A stretch of 64,000 bases of DNA from Nectonema munidae (lineage: Eukaryota > Nematomorpha > Nectonematoida > Nectonematidae), in the NCBI GenBank assembly GCA_030549495.1, contig JAUIRK010000917.1, positions 434,001 to 498,000 of the forward strand, in the 5' to 3' direction. Below, piece by piece: positions 14,301-26,859 of this stretch. The notes beneath the pieces are model-generated. The model worked only from the letters and a program-made list of their open reading frames with translations, did not search any database and had not been told where the DNA came from. The translations under genes were made by a program, and so were the position numbers. Numbering within the stretch: position 1 is the stretch's first letter; every line of letters starts with the position of its first letter.

Positions 14301-15103
14301 ATTTTTCTATATGTATGAAAATTCATTTTAAAACACAGTATACATTTATAAAAATTTAGTTTGGGGGAGGCGTGAAAATTTTTAATAAAGCTTAGGGAGG
14401 CATCAGGAAAAAAAATTTGGGAAACACTGGCCTAATATAAATTAAAATATTACATTATGAATTTTTGATCTAGAATTTTTGCCTTCAACGATATTAGAAG
14501 TTATATTCTTCAATATTTGAGTTCTTGTTGTAAAATCTCTTTTACTTAAACAGCTTTCAGATAGGTAAAAAATTTCCACTTTTGATTCATCTAGAGAACA
14601 GTCTCTTATGACACATCTAAATATAATAAGTGCTAAATTTTTGATTTTGAAGAAATAAAATTTAAATACTTTTCATTACAACATGCTTTTAAATCCTCTT
14701 GATATTCAACTCCCCAAAACTCCAAATCTTCTTTTAGTTCATCTACACAAGTGGTAACATGTAGGTGAAGTTCACCGGTTCTAAAGTAGTCTATTATGGA
14801 ATGAAAACTTTTACTGTACCTAGGTTAGTGCAAATAACTAAATCATCGACATTAAGCTATTTCTACTTTTTACCTATGAAAGATCAAAATGTTTCTTTCT
14901 GAATCATACTCATCACACAATGCTAAAAGTTCTTCATCATTTGAAGCATGGCAAACTTTGGCTATTCTACTACTTGAAAATTTTTCAAAGTTTGTCCAGA
15001 GCGTTTCATGTAGGTTAGGACCAACCAACAATTTAATTCTTCTTTTTGTTTTTTTGTTTTCCTGAAGTTTTCGCATCAAAAATACAGAATTTTTTTCCTT
15101 CAT
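8371..15103 (-). CDS. Shab/Kv2-like voltage-gated potassium channel subunit, 7 exons, 422 aa
   Basis: Seven exons join in frame without a stop: 15103-14874, 14819-14670, 14616-14454, 11004-10809, 10752-10543, 10486-10316, 8519-8371. Introns begin GT and end AG; four are only 53-56 nt and the long ones hold repeats. Exons 1-2 encode the T1 tetramerisation domain (LHETLW, CDEYDSERN, YFRTGELHLH, ELKEDLEFWGVE) with the HX5C...CC zinc residues of Kv2-4 channels. S1 lies at about residues 182-202, S2 carries FTMEYLVRL, S3 carries NIIDFLT, and S4 FKTFRILMLVKHLYGLQ has only K, R and K as regular charges. The pore reads WWAIVSMSTIGYGDIYP (residues ~353-369), matching Kv2. S6 (LGKVLTIF to YPSMTKIFNDVY, ~373-404) has LYP where PXP is expected. 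The C-terminus ends 18 residues later, far shorter than Shab. The start is the ATG at 15103; a 5' UTR acceptor may lie just upstream at about 15123. It would act in the plasma membrane as part of a tetramer, perhaps as a modulatory subunit. The fold and exon model are firm; function is inferred. Confidence 0.88.
9240..9480. repeat. GGGGATTTTGG-type minisatellite
   Basis: Repeated variants of 'ggggatttag' and 'gattttggaa' make a short degenerate tandem array inside the last intron of the channel gene. The 78-codon minus frame across it (proline/asparagine-rich) is a by-product of the repeat. Confidence 0.7.
10014..10061. repeat. Short palindrome in channel intron
   Basis: ATCAGTCTACT and AGTAGACTGAT face each other around 10016-10057 with further pairing of CTCTATT/AATAGAG, giving a hairpin of roughly 18 bp. 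It lies in the last intron of the channel gene. Role unknown. Confidence 0.5.
12582..12753. mobile_element. 172-bp hAT-type MITE with 8-bp target duplication
   Basis: The ends are CAATGGCG and, inverted, CAGTGGCG. The 8-bp sequence CTTGATAC flanks both sides exactly (12574-12581 and 12754-12761). Eight-base duplications and CAG-type ends are hAT hallmarks. It carries no coding capacity. It sits in intron 3 of the channel gene, just before a hAT transposase relic. Confidence 0.85.
12900..14431 (+). mobile_element. hAT transposon relic, ZBED5-like transposase
   Basis: Plus-strand pieces match the ZBED5/SCAND3-like hAT transposase in order: an ASYEVA-like stretch (~12955), ISLSNNTIKRRIDEFSN (~13078), a CxDxAQxMxGSNSGF-type stretch spread over two frames (~13240-13295), ALASKTLPEGFHNSLNLA (~13350), and the C-terminal dimerisation part LEKFWINYYSIYPKLGEQAL followed by LLFPFASPYLYKLGFS (~14010-14130). 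The reading frame is broken several times and internal sequence is missing. The right terminus is the hAT end ggaaacactgg at about 14421-14431; I find no matching left end. It lies in intron 3 of the channel gene, on the opposite strand. Confidence 0.82.
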
Positions 15104-16263
15104 CTTAAAAATAAAACTGTGCTGCAAAAATCCAAAATAGTAAACATCTCTCTTGTATTATAGTTTTGCAATTTCAACTGAAATTATTTCAATCAATTGA
15201 AATTGTTTAAGTCAAACTTTTTAGGTTAATATATCATATTATGAGTTGAATATTTGAATTGCAATAATTTGAAAAATATCAAAAATTGAAGGGTGAATTC
15301 AATGAACATCGTATTTATACAAAGCCAGATACATATTCATTCTAACTTGACATAACCAACAATACACTCTGGTTAAGTAATTTCATTCATCGCAGTAATG
15401 ATGAAATGAATCAAATCACTTTCATGATTTTGAAAAAGTTGCACTGATCATATTATTTATGAAAACGCTTCTCCTATTTCTATAACATTTTTGTGAAGAT
15501 ATAAACATAGAACTGTCTGGCAAAAAAATTTATTCAATTTAAAAAATTTCAGTCGAAGTTGAAGAAATTGCACTTGTAATTGTAATGCTAAATATACCAT
15601 TTTCAGTTCTATTTTGTTTTTTTTGCAACTTTATTTTTTCCTTTTGTACTTAAATTTAATCTTTTTAAGATTTTATTTAAGCTTTTTTTCGACTCTATTC
15701 TAAATAAAAAAATTAAATTGAAAAGGGTAAATCCAGTAGAGTAGCGAAAATTTATAAAAGTTGATAAAACTATGAAGCGGGGATAGCCAAAACTTTCATT
15801 AAAAAGTCATTCTTCTTCTTCATCATCATCTTATTTAATTCTTATTTCTTCATCATCTTATCATAAAAAAGTCACTAAAATATCAAATTTAATTTTAATT
15901 AAATGAGCTTGAAAAAAACAAAAATTGCGTGATTTGAATAAAAGCATTAAGATAAATAATTCTGAAGAAAAAATAATTAATTGAAATTTTACAAAAAAAA
16001 ATCATAAATTTTCATTTGGGATTAAAATCAACTTCTGTTTACCAAAAAAGTATATCTTTTAATACCATTACGGTAAATTGGTTCTAACTAAGTTTCATTT
16101 ATATCTTATTTGTTAAAAATGGTAAAATTGATTCAACGTTAAAAATTAATTAATCAAACTTAGGTCAGCACTTATTGAAAGAAGAAACAAATTAAAAAAA
16201 TCTGTACCACAAACTAATTCTAAAAAGCTAATTAAAATGAAGAAATTATACGAGCGAGAAAAA
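15104..16263. other. Channel gene upstream region
   Basis: AT-rich and without recognised coding sequence. It should contain the promoter and any 5' UTR exon of the channel gene, but no core promoter motif stands out. A CTTCTTCATCATC-rich low-complexity tract lies near 15810-15860. Confidence 0.45.
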
Positions 16264-16460
16264 GGATGCACCAATGGCATAGTGGTTAGACCGCATTCCA
16301 AATGGCTCCGGTTCGTTTCCAAATGTACCTGAAATGACATTTCTTGTCGTTTACTCTGATGATATACTGTTGACATGAGGAAGGGAATCCTGTCAAGAAA
16401 TGCACCACGCTTCAAAAAAAGTCCCACAAATGTGTGTGTGTGTGTGTGTGAGGAACGTCT
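16264..16460 (+). repeat. tRNA-derived SINE with (GT)n tail
   Basis: An RNA polymerase III A box (TGGCATAGTGG, ~16275) and B box (GGTTCGTTTCC, ~16309) are spaced as in a tRNA. A non-tRNA body follows and ends in a (GT)n tract at about 16432-16450. The tRNA part is too degenerate to be a functional tRNA gene. Confidence 0.7.
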
Positions 16461-16802
16461 TACGCTGCGGATTTGGGAATAAAGAACGTTAAATAAAGTT
16501 TTTTTATAAGATTTTGCTTGTGAAAAACGAATCATTAACGGTTTTCATCAAATGTTATTTATGCATTATTTGCAAATATTCGATGACAGACTCAGATGGA
16601 CGAGACTCATCCAAAAAACAGCGACCGTGTATAGAAACCGGAAAATAAAGCTGGGAAGAAGAATAAGATTTGTAAATTTTCGATCTCTATAAATAATATT
16701 ATTTTAAATAAAAGTTCAATTTTATACAAAAGCTTACAACTCACTACTTCTGGCAAAAAAACTTTTTTAACAAAAGGCCTAGGAACAAGCGTTAGACTAG
16801 AG

Positions 16803-18695
16803 CATGGTTTCTCAACCGGGGTCCACATGGACTCTAGGGGCCGATATAATAATTCAGGGGGTCCACAGGCGAAATATTATAAATTGGGGGTCCACTCGTT
16901 GATCAGCATCAACCACAGGGATCTCATTAAATGTCTTTCTTTTTTTTATTAATATTAAAAAAATTGTAATATAATTGATTTGCATTCGATTTGCTTTTAT
17001 TTCAATATGAATACTAATTATATACTATTTTCTTTATCATAACCCCAAGCATTTTATTAGTGAAAAATCTTCTCAAATACATTCCTGAAACACAAAAAAA
17101 TTCTTAGAAGGCATGATTTCGTCAAATTTTATTTCAACAAATTAAAATTAAACTTGCATCCTTATAATATTTCATTAATTCCCAAACCTAAACATTACTT
17201 AAAACATATTTCAAACTTAATTTCTTGGAAACAAACGACCCTTATAAAACAAACGATTGCATATATAAAATAAATTGTAACAACCTCATACATCGAAAAA
17301 AACTGACAAACCCGGAGGGCCTTAACCAATACCACATTTACAAATACAAACACAACAACAAACACAACATTAATAATAATAAATATGATAATAGAACACA
17401 TAATTGCAAACCCATCACATTCTTTTAATTTCACAAAAGCCAAAATTTTATGCACCCCCTCATCTGAAAATTTACTACTTCTAGAATCTCGGGACTCCCT
17501 ATTAGAACCCAATGCCATCAAACAACACATAGATATAGCTAGTATATATTTTAACTTAATGTGATTAACTATTTTACTATACATGATCAAGAACAAGCAT
17601 TCCATATATATAACTATAAATTATACAACACACATATACGATAACACAACTTAGAAAAAAGACCAAATAACAACACTACCCACTCAACCCATATTCAATC
17701 ACATCAAAAACCAATAATTGCTCAACACAATTCACACTCATCGCCTGCACCATTCATCCTTATATGCAATTGTTAACAAAAAGAATCACACCACCTTATC
17801 AATTAAACATGCGCAACTATCACTACCTTTTATAGTTTTTACTATGATCTTCATCATTTCTTCTTTATACTACTTGATAAAGGAACGTAGTCGTTCTGAA
17901 ATATATTGTTTGTTTTCAAATAAAGCGTTCCTTTAATATCCTATTCCATTGCGATTTTTGTACATGAATATACTCAATAAATAGAGGATGGGCGATTGCA
18001 CCCTGTTTAAATCTGGCATTGCCATAGACACAGGTTGTTAGTCAAAATTTAAAAGCACATTATATAATTAAATCTTAAATACAACCTATATAAAGAGCAC
18101 AGTTAGAGATCAATAATTTTGCGAAATCCTCACAGTTTTGATATGACATTGCCAACCTATTTTTCTCTTCAACTTTGCAATACGGGCGGCAAAATAATAG
18201 GTTGAAAACATTTAGTGCCGTGATTGAGAACCACTTATTTGTATACAATTCTATCACACGCTTGACACATTTTGTTCAGTTTTTTTTCACGATAAATGTT
18301 CCTTTTCATTATTGAAGTTAAAAAAAATTATTTATTTTCACAAAATAAGTGAAAAAAATTAAAATTAAGTAAGTTATGGTTTTAAATTAGTTTTAAACTA
18401 AAAATGAGATAATTGATACTGTTCGTAGTTATAAAGTAGGATTTTTTTATGTAAAGTTCCTTGTGTTACAAGATGTTCGCTTCCATGCCCTCTCCTCTCA
18501 TTTGGGTTCACAAGTTGCAGGCTCACTGCTCACATTGATTTAAACCCTTATAATTTTTTATGAGTGTGTAGAGTACATATAATATTTCTATGTTAATTAA
18601 AATTTTTGAATCATAAAATACTTAATGGATGTTGAGTTATTTTTAATATTTGTGGAAGGCAATCACATGTCTATCTCAAAAATTGCTAACCGCTG
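16803..18695. mobile_element. Non-autonomous hAT-like element, ~1.9 kb
   Basis: The left end CATGGTTTCTCAA and the inverted right end CAGCGGTTAGCAA are hAT-type termini. The flanks gactagag (16795-16802) and gtctagat (18696-18703) match at 6 of 8 positions, as an aged 8-bp target duplication would. Inside are GGGGTCCAC-rich subterminal repeats, a G-poor, A/C-rich block (about 17090-17860) and a nested hAT-like terminus (GATTGAGAACCACTT near 18222). No transposase can be read. A 136-codon minus frame at 17195-17605 follows from the skewed composition. Confidence 0.6.
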
Positions 18696-18703
18696 GTCTA
18701 GAT

Positions 18704-19928
18704 TATTAGAAATAAAAGTTGAGAAAAGAGATTTAATTTTCCAACTTTTTAATATAAAATGTTTGAAGTAATAAAAATTAGCATTTAAAATAGTATCGTT
18801 ACTTTCTTTCACAAGTTAATTTATAAAATGTATAGGCAAGTTACTAATAGAATTCAGATTTTCAATATGTTACTGCAGAAAGCGAGAGAGAGATCATGTT
18901 AAGATAGCAAGGTATTTAATTAAAAAAGAATAAGATAAGCAAATCCAATTTAATGTTCCTTATATTTAAAAGATAGCAATCAACACACTTAATAGTTTGT
19001 TAATTAAAAGTGAAACATTTCTTGGAAAATAAGAAATAGGAGGGGTAACCTTTTTCTCATTTCTAAGCAGATTTATAATTAGTTTTCTGACAAATATTTC
19101 CAATTTTTACCTTTGTACTTTTATCTCTTCTTTTTAACGCTTTTAACTTTCCCAAGTTGAATGAAAACCCCAAGAATTTCTTATTTTTTACTATGTGAAT
19201 AATTACTTACATATATATAAAACAGTTAAATATCAATCACTAAATTTTATACTTATATTTAGAAGTATGTTCAAGTTCCCAAGCTAACAGTTTACTTTCT
19301 TTATCTCCAATAAGAAAACAATATTTGTTTTTTATTCATACCTAAATTCTCCCATCTTCAATTTTGCTGTGCTGTACTTTGACGTTGCGACTCGCATTAT
19401 CGCATGTTGGGTGACCACAATATTTTTCTTAGTAATCCTAACCGAAGAATTCATCTACTCTTAAAAGAAACCATATGGAGTGTGCGGCAATGAATATGCA
19501 AGTTATAAGGGGTTTCGAATAAGCAGGAACCTAAGATGATGTGCTTAGTGAAAACAAGTTGAGGACATTCCCTCAGTTAATAATTAATTGTAAAAAAGTA
19601 AATTTGCCAAGTAAAATAATTTTTGTCATGGTGAATTTATTGGTGACAAATTCCCGCTTAAATATACAAAAAGTAATAAATATAGCTAATTACTACTTAA
19701 AGTTAGTATACTACTAACCAATTAACTAGCATAGCTTACAAATGAACTAAATAACTATAACTATTACTAAAAAATAAAGTGTACAACTAATAATTAACTA
19801 GTAAATAAGTAACTAACTAACAAATTAGCTAAGTGTCCTACTACTTAGTATAAATAATCCATTTTAAAATACAGAAAGAAATATTTATGACACGCAAATG
19901 TCTTTTTTTACAATTATTACCTTGGCAA
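18704..19928. other. AT-rich gap with TAACTAA low complexity
   Basis: No gene seen. From about 19660 to 19860 the sequence is a loose array of 'taactaa' variants. Confidence 0.5.
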
Positions 19929-22310
19929 CAGTGTTTCTTAACCTTTTTCGGCCAATGGACATTTTTTCTTGAAAAAATCAAATGAACCACTCCTACTTTT
20001 GCTCTTAGGCTGTTTCGTTTTTCGCAATAAAATGCTTAATGAAAAGACAAAATTGTCTATTTACTCGTTTATTCTAGTAAGTGACTACTTTAATCTTGAT
20101 ATTTCTGACACAAGGTATCATGAGCAATTTTTAGGAAGTCATTCTTTCTGTCTTAGTTCGATAGTTCCTCTGTTGTTGAAATCTAATTTATTTAGATGAA
20201 AATCCAGATTCAACCAACCAGATGTAAGGGAAAGAAATTATGATTGATTCTAAATGTTGCAAAATATTTGGGTGAGCCCTTTATCGATATGTAGCCAAGG
20301 ACACTTTTGTTAACTCTTTTTCTCAATTTCCTATTATATTCCAAGTCCAGCGAGATATTAGCCAACTCTATATCTCCATTTCAAGGCTCATAATTTTCTA
20401 AATTTACAAACGAAGGTGGATAATCCATTATATCTTCTCTCAAAGTCTACCTGAAGACTTTTATGATGGGCAAAGCATGTAATAGTGCATTCCGATTTAG
20501 ATGCAATAGTGTTGAAATTTTGAAGTGATGTCAATTTTTTTTCTCAAAATGTCTTTTATAAAATTTCAATTTCGTCATACAAATAGCTAATTAGAAAAAA
20601 ATCTGGAACCAATAAATTAAATGTTTGGTTCAACACAGTAGTTCTCACTAGTTTCTAAAATAATTATTGGAATGCGAAAGAGCTTTTTCTTCGGTAGGAT
20701 ATTTTTTTTATCAAAAATTCGTTCCCGATTATTGCCAAAAACATCAGAAGCTTTATGCTTTATAAAATCTTATTTTTCTTAAATAAAATATATAGTCAGT
20801 CGTTATTTTAATATCATTTTGCACAATTTTGTGATAAGATTAGTTAATTAAATGAAATATACTAAACGTTGCCAGATAATGAAATTTATTTTGAAATAGT
20901 TGTTCTTTGTATCATTGAATAGTCAAATAAATACATAATCAACTCTAAGTTGGTTACATATAATATTTGAAATTGGACATTAATAAAATGAAAGTTGTTA
21001 CTATTTAAAAAAAATTTATTAAAACCAGTAAAAACAGGTAAAAAGTTATTTCGTTCTGGAATTTACTCCTAATATAAAATTTTGGTAAATTTCGAACCCC
21101 ACTTTAACCTTTTATCTCCTGAGCACAGGTGAATCTGATCTTCTACGTTCCAGTTCCAAGTTAAGCCGATTTACAGTCATTTGGGACTTAAACATGAGAA
21201 CGTTGATTAATGGTTCCCACAAACTCATCAGACTTCTAGAGCTCAGGTCCTTTAACACGATCTTATTTCTGTGTGAACTATGAAGGAACCAGTTTTAAAA
21301 GCATTATCTTCACAGAATGGACAAAACATCTATCATTCACTTAGTTTGATTTAATTAACACAGATTGCATGTATCGCAGTGTCGATTGCTTCTTGCATGT
21401 TTCCTCCGATATTCTTAGGAACCAAATGCTGTAAGGAGCAACAGATTTCATTCTAGAAACAAAGTCTTTAACTTTTCCAGTCATGGCTGCAGCCTCATCT
21501 GGTGCTGCGTAAATTAGACAATATAAATATTTTTATCATTAAAATACAGAATTACCTCACTGAACGATTTCAGGTAATGAATAATATTTCTTTCCTACCT
21601 GACATAGACCAGAAGGATAGCTTGTTTCTGATCAACTTTGATGGAAAACGTTGTCTTTTACAGAATTTAAATCTTCATGAAAATAAGACTTTCATCCTGT
21701 CTTGTATTAGTGTCATTTTAAACCTCATATTGTACTCGGTAGATGCATCTTTTCCTATAATCTCATTTTCATAAGCATTGATTGGGCAATAATTTCAGAG
21801 ATCAAATAACTTGGTTTAAAGTCTTAGATTTTGAAGTATTCATCTTCTTTACAAAGTCAAATAATTTGAATGCCTGTCTTCCTATTTATTCAAAAAATAA
21901 TCCCCATCATTACCAATAGATGAAAAAAGCTTTGATTTCTGATGCTGTTCCAGCTTAGCTTTCTTCTTGGAACCATTTGTCAAGATGGCACAACATTCAA
22001 GACATATAGGTTTTGAATCTACAGATACAAAGCCAAATATGATGAAATCCCGAATTCCTCAGTTTTGCCTTTTTGGTACTGGTATGAAAAAAGAATAAAA
22101 ATTATATTTTATGAATTGAAATATTGAGATTCTTCCTTCGCCTCTAAATGAACTGTGAAAAAAAGAAACATGTGATCTATTAAAATTTCTTTAGGCTTTA
22201 TAATAGTCATGGGTCCACTACATGTGGAACACAAAAGTGATTCGCGAATTATTCTTAATATTTATTTTAAAATTTGCTCCTCTGTTATCGAAAGTTTAAC
22301 GCTGTTTGAA
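19929..22310 (-). mobile_element. hAT transposon relic, ZBED-type, minus strand
   Basis: On the minus strand a BED-type zinc finger (VDSKPICLECCAIL then KKAKLEQHQKSKL, ~22040-21940) is followed, after heavily broken sequence, by DEAAAMTGKVKDFVSRMKS at about 21505-21445. That is the GTDGAAAMTG-type block of ZBED5-like hAT transposases. The 3' terminus is a hAT-type end, cagtgtttcttaacc, at 19929. The 5' terminus is uncertain (around 22310) and no target duplication was found. There are many stops and frame changes. Confidence 0.68.
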
Positions 22311-22415
22311 GTTACCAGATGTTCCCTTACCATTTTCTATATAAATAAAAAAAATATATAGCACTGCATAATACCTATGCTTCCAAATTTTCAAATATAA
22401 TGGGCAAGTGCGTAA

Positions 22416-23518
22416 TTAACCCATTTACGACCATTGTTCCCATTGGGAAAAATAAATTAAAAACTTGAAAAATTTGTCATTTTAAATTTAATGAATTATG
22501 TGCTTACTTAGTACACTTTTTACATAGTTTTCATTTTTTTAAATCAAACTTTTTTAATCTTAGAAATAAAAAAATTTTTTCTGATAGAACAACTATTTCA
22601 AAGAACGAAAAAATCATCTGAAGTTAAAAAAAATCAAAATTAAAGTTACCAATTTTTTCAAATATTATGAAGTAGATTTTTTGAATATTTTGTCTTCATT
22701 ATAAATATATATTTTGAAATCTATAGAAAATATTAAATTTTATATTTATTTATTTATTTTAGAACTTAAAAAATGTTTAAAAGTTTTAGTTCAAAATTCC
22801 CCACTTAGTGATATAAAACAAATTATGAAAAAAGAAAATAGAGGATATTATGAAACATTTTTCACAAAAGATTTGTGTGTTTGTCGTTATAAAGACAATA
22901 GTGTAGTAACAATGGCAAATAATTTTATGAAAGCTACACCTGCTAATATTGCTAATAGACGAATCAAAGGACATTTTAAAAAAATTCTTGTAGAACAGCC
23001 CAAAATGATTCAAGATTATAATTCCAACATGGGAGGAGTTGATTTACTTGATTCTTATATCGCAAATTTACGTCCATGCATTGGAGGAAAAAAATGGTAT
23101 TGGATGCCTTTGATAAATATTTTTAGAATTCTTTAAATTGCTTCGTTTAGAACTTATTGTTATATAAATGGAAACATACCACAAGTAGAGTTTTTAAGAA
23201 AAGTAGTAAAGGAATTTATTTACAATTCTCCTTCGTCTACTACAAATAATGGTAGTAGAATTATACCAAGAAAATTACTGCCTGATCATCGCACAAAATA
23301 TACATAAAAAATTTCATTGTTTCAATATATACCATAAATAGTTTACATATAGACATATACACTTTTTATGCCCATTCTTCCCTTTGGGAACATCATGTTT
23401 TTTCAAAATGATTATCGTTTTAAAATTTTTTTTCATAAATTTATTTTTTATTGATTTTATAAACTCCTTATTTGAATTCTAAAAATAAAAAAAAATTTCT
23501 TGGTTGTAAATGGGTTAA
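22416..23518 (+). mobile_element. piggyBac element with TTAA ends
   Basis: The element is bounded by TTAA (22416-22419 and 23515-23518), the piggyBac target site. Its ends, CCCATTTACGACCA and inverted CCCATTTACAACCA, differ at one position. A second inverted motif lies inside each end (CCCATTGGGAA, 22440; CCCTTTGGGAACAT, 23380). The plus frame to 23136 encodes the C-terminal part of a DDE piggyBac transposase: RGYYETFFTKDLCVCRYKDN, then NNFMKATPANIANRRIKG, and YNSNMGGVDLLDSYIANLRP, where the D of GGVDLLD is the usual third acidic residue. The N-terminal half is absent, so it is internally deleted and could move only in trans. Confidence 0.88.
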
Positions 23519-25345
23519 CCTAAATTATTATGTTACATTTTTGTGAAATAGCTACAAATTTTTTATGATTACGAATTCTCTATGGACCACGTTGATAATC
23601 ACTCGTCTGGAATCATATTCATATTTGCTAAAGCTTTCTTGATACATCGACGAAAAATTGAAATGGAATTTTGATGGACTAACTTAATGTTTTCAAAGAA
23701 TTTTAAGTTTATTATATCTTGTGAGGTGAAGAAAAGTTGAAGATTTAATAAGTTTAGGAAAATGTGTTATGGTAAGATAGATTTTAAAATGTGACAAAAT
23801 AAAGTATAAAAAATGCATGCATAAATGTAATTTCTCTTTGGAGCACCTAAAACTATTTGGATATGCCGGTTAGAGTTGGATCAAATAGATTTGTATTCGA
23901 ATTTTATTTAAATACCAATTTAGTGTATCATATTACGCATATTACAAGTCATGACTGTATTAAATTTTCTCTCAAAAAATTGAAGAAAGCAGGAGGATGG
24001 CCGCTATTTTGATGAAAAAGTAAATTATTATTGAGTCTTGGCAAAATATTAAAAAAGGAATAAATTGTAGTTATTATTACGATTAAATATAATATGCGAA
24101 ACACAGTATCTGTAATTTTAGATTCAGAAATAACAGTAATTGTCTAAGGAAAATAATGAGTAGAAAATGATGGAAAAATAAACTGAAATCGTTTTTACTT
24201 TCGTCATGAAAAAATATTTCATTTTTTATTTTGCTGTAAAAATTCAACAAAGATTTTTTGTTTGAAGGATTGCACCCATTAGATACTTTAAGTTAGATTT
24301 TTTTAATATTTTGCTCTTTATACATTTGAAGGAATGTAAAGTGTACATTTTGTAAAAAAGATTTGTTTCTATTTTTGCATAAGTTCATGAGGCATTTAAT
24401 TTGTATCTTTGGAATGGAAATATGTATTTTCGAAATCCCCAACAATTTATTCGAACACTTCTTTGAATCCGGGAATAAAATTATTATTATTATTATTTGA
24501 GCCAAATAAACAAAAGAAAGATAAAGGAGTTTTATAAAATGATATTTATTACCAAACAGAAAAGATGTCAAATTGAAACGAATGAATTAAATGTAGACAT
24601 TCATATTCCCTGATCATCGACTCGTTCCAATAAAGGAACTCGTTGTACCGATGTTGCTTCTGGTTCAAGATAAGAGGGCATACATTACATAGGATGCCTT
24701 AGTTCCATCCGTCTAACAAACCAACCTTCCATAGAAAAGTGCAATTGAGTCGAGAATAAAATCTATGAGTTGCCACATGAATATATAATTTCAAATATTT
24801 TTATTCGGGTACTTTTTACTCCACCCCTTTACTATCACACAAAAGTGTGTTAATTAAAACATGATCTATCTTTCTCTTTTCTTGTTCAACACATTAATAA
24901 ATCCTCTAAATTCTTTTAAAATTTTCAACTAGCGAAGTCAGCTTTTCTGCCTTGATTACAATGGAAAAATCGTAACAGACGGGAGCTGGAACAGAATTAA
25001 AATAATCAATAGTTTATCCCTACTAAGTTTAAAAACTTAGTTCGAAAAGTTTTTATTCTCTATATTTTGTATGAAACATTATATATATATTTAAAACTTT
25101 TCAAACATAGTCTCAATCTCATACACAAGTATACATTGAAGTCAAAAATCATGAATGAAAATGTAAAACATTGTGAATTTGTCTTAATCACTCAATTTTT
25201 AGTTTTGAGCCATTCAGTGTACCAAATTTAGAGTGGCTTCTGATATCTACTGAACCCAATTTGGAGTGCAATAAATATTTGTGAAACACTGTAGCCACAC
25301 TGTGAAATTAGACTTTAACTGTAAAAAAGAATGCAAAACTTGGAT
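23519..25345. other. AT-rich gap
   Basis: No gene seen. A 92-codon minus frame at 24293-24571 has no motif. The segment at 24590-24790 is less AT-rich and may be an unrecognised repeat. Confidence 0.5.
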
Positions 25346-25349
25346 AAAA

Positions 25350-25770
25350 AAATGAATGTATATTCGAGCGATGATGAAACATGGTGGTCATGGGATCATG
25401 GTTCATGACAACGTTCCAAGCCATTATTCAACCAAAATGTTAAAAATCTTTGAAGACCAGTGTAGCAAGAAATGAAAATCGTCTGCTTTACTTTTATAAA
25501 ACTGCATTGAAAGGCATAGGATTAGTCCTCAAAAGTATGGTTGTAAAAGGGCTAACAGAAGACGCGTGCAAAGAAACACAATAGTATCACCTAATGTCAA
25601 AAATGTTTGGTTGGTATTGAAAAATCATGACAGCACAAGCAAAATTTAGCAGAAACCCCATTGCGGTATTTTAGCATGTATAAGAAACGATCAAATTTTA
25701 TGGAGTAAAATTGAAGAAAAGGTTTTCAAAGGAATTATACCTTCAAAAGAATATAAATATGTTATCTTCA
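25350..25770 (+). mobile_element. Tc1/mariner transposase scrap
   Basis: Plus-strand translation gives IMVHDNVPSHYSTKM (about 25397-25441), the second-aspartate block of Tc1-type DDE transposases. It is followed by NVKNVWLVLKNHD (~25597) and WSKIEEKVFKGIIPSKEY (~25702), the family's C-terminal NPIENVW...LK region. Frames are broken and both ends are lost. Confidence 0.6.
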
Positions 25771-25914
25771 CAAGTTTTATCAAAAATACTTTCTATTATG
25801 CATAAAAAGCATATTACATTTAAATAACAGTAGATAATGCGTAAGATCGTGTATCTACTATATTTCCATATTTGGTTATACTAACAATGCCAATACTATC
25901 TATGCATATACACA

Positions 25915-26052
25915 TTAGCCCGTTATCGACCAGAATAATCAGATGATATCTAGTATAAAGCAGAAGATTTGTATTAAATAGCATTAATAAACGCAGACGA
26001 TTCACATTTTTGTAAAGTCGACATATGTCGACTGTGGTAGATAACCGGTTAA
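25915..26052. mobile_element. piggyBac-type MITE, CAGACGATATC family
   Basis: A 138-bp unit bounded by TTAG (a decayed TTAA) and TTAA. The inner ends, CCCGTTATCGACCAGAATAA and the inverted tail CCGGTTATCTACCACAG, are like those of the copies at 35872 and 60753. It shares the 'cagatgatatctagtataaagcag'-type core with them. No coding capacity. Confidence 0.65.
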
Positions 26053-26859
26053 ATACAGTGATAAGTTCTAACAAAATATTTCCAATATAACATATATAGT
26101 GCTATGTGTTCTTAGAAGAAAATCGAAAGGACTGGTTATTCCCGCCTTTAAATGAACTAAGCGAAGATTATTCAAACCACAATCAGTGCAGCTATGAGCA
26201 TGTGGAATAGAAATTTTGATAATATATCTTCACTAATGATTAAAATAGTGCAGGCCCTTGGACCGCATATTAATATATTTAAGATTTCTTTAAAAAATAA
26301 GAAGAAAATCATAAAAATGGCGTTTATAAAATTGGCTTACTAATAGCATTCTTGATTCAATTACAGAGCGTTGAGTTAATTAAAACCAAAATGTTTAATG
26401 TGAAAACCTAGGCTTGGTAGATACTTTGTAGTTAACTTTAAACTTCTTTTTAATACCTTGTGCTATTTTTAAAAGTATAACACATAATGTAAGTAGAAAA
26501 ACAAAGAACATTTTTCATAAGATGCGTTAGAAAGAACAGAAAGTGTGAACAAAAAGATAAAAAATCAAGCATAGTTCATTTTTTAGTCAACAAAAGCAAA
26601 TTTCAATATAAATTTTAAGTTTCTAAAATTTTCAGATTCTTGATTACAAAAAGCGCTTTAAGAATCAAAACTTTAAATTTTCATTAAATAAAAATATGTA
26701 AAATAACTAAGGCAATTTTGTCCAAATTAGATAGATTTTAAATATACAAGACTTTATTAATTTATTGGCATGATGTCCGAAAATAAAAATATTTATAAAA
26801 ATAAAGTAGAATTCAAAAAATTTGCTAAAAGAAGGCAAAATTTAATTCTGTGGTATAAA

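Noticed and set aside
17195-17605. 136-codon minus frame as a membrane protein gene
   Set aside because: Its hydrophobic run follows from skewed base composition inside a hAT-like element; no family motif.
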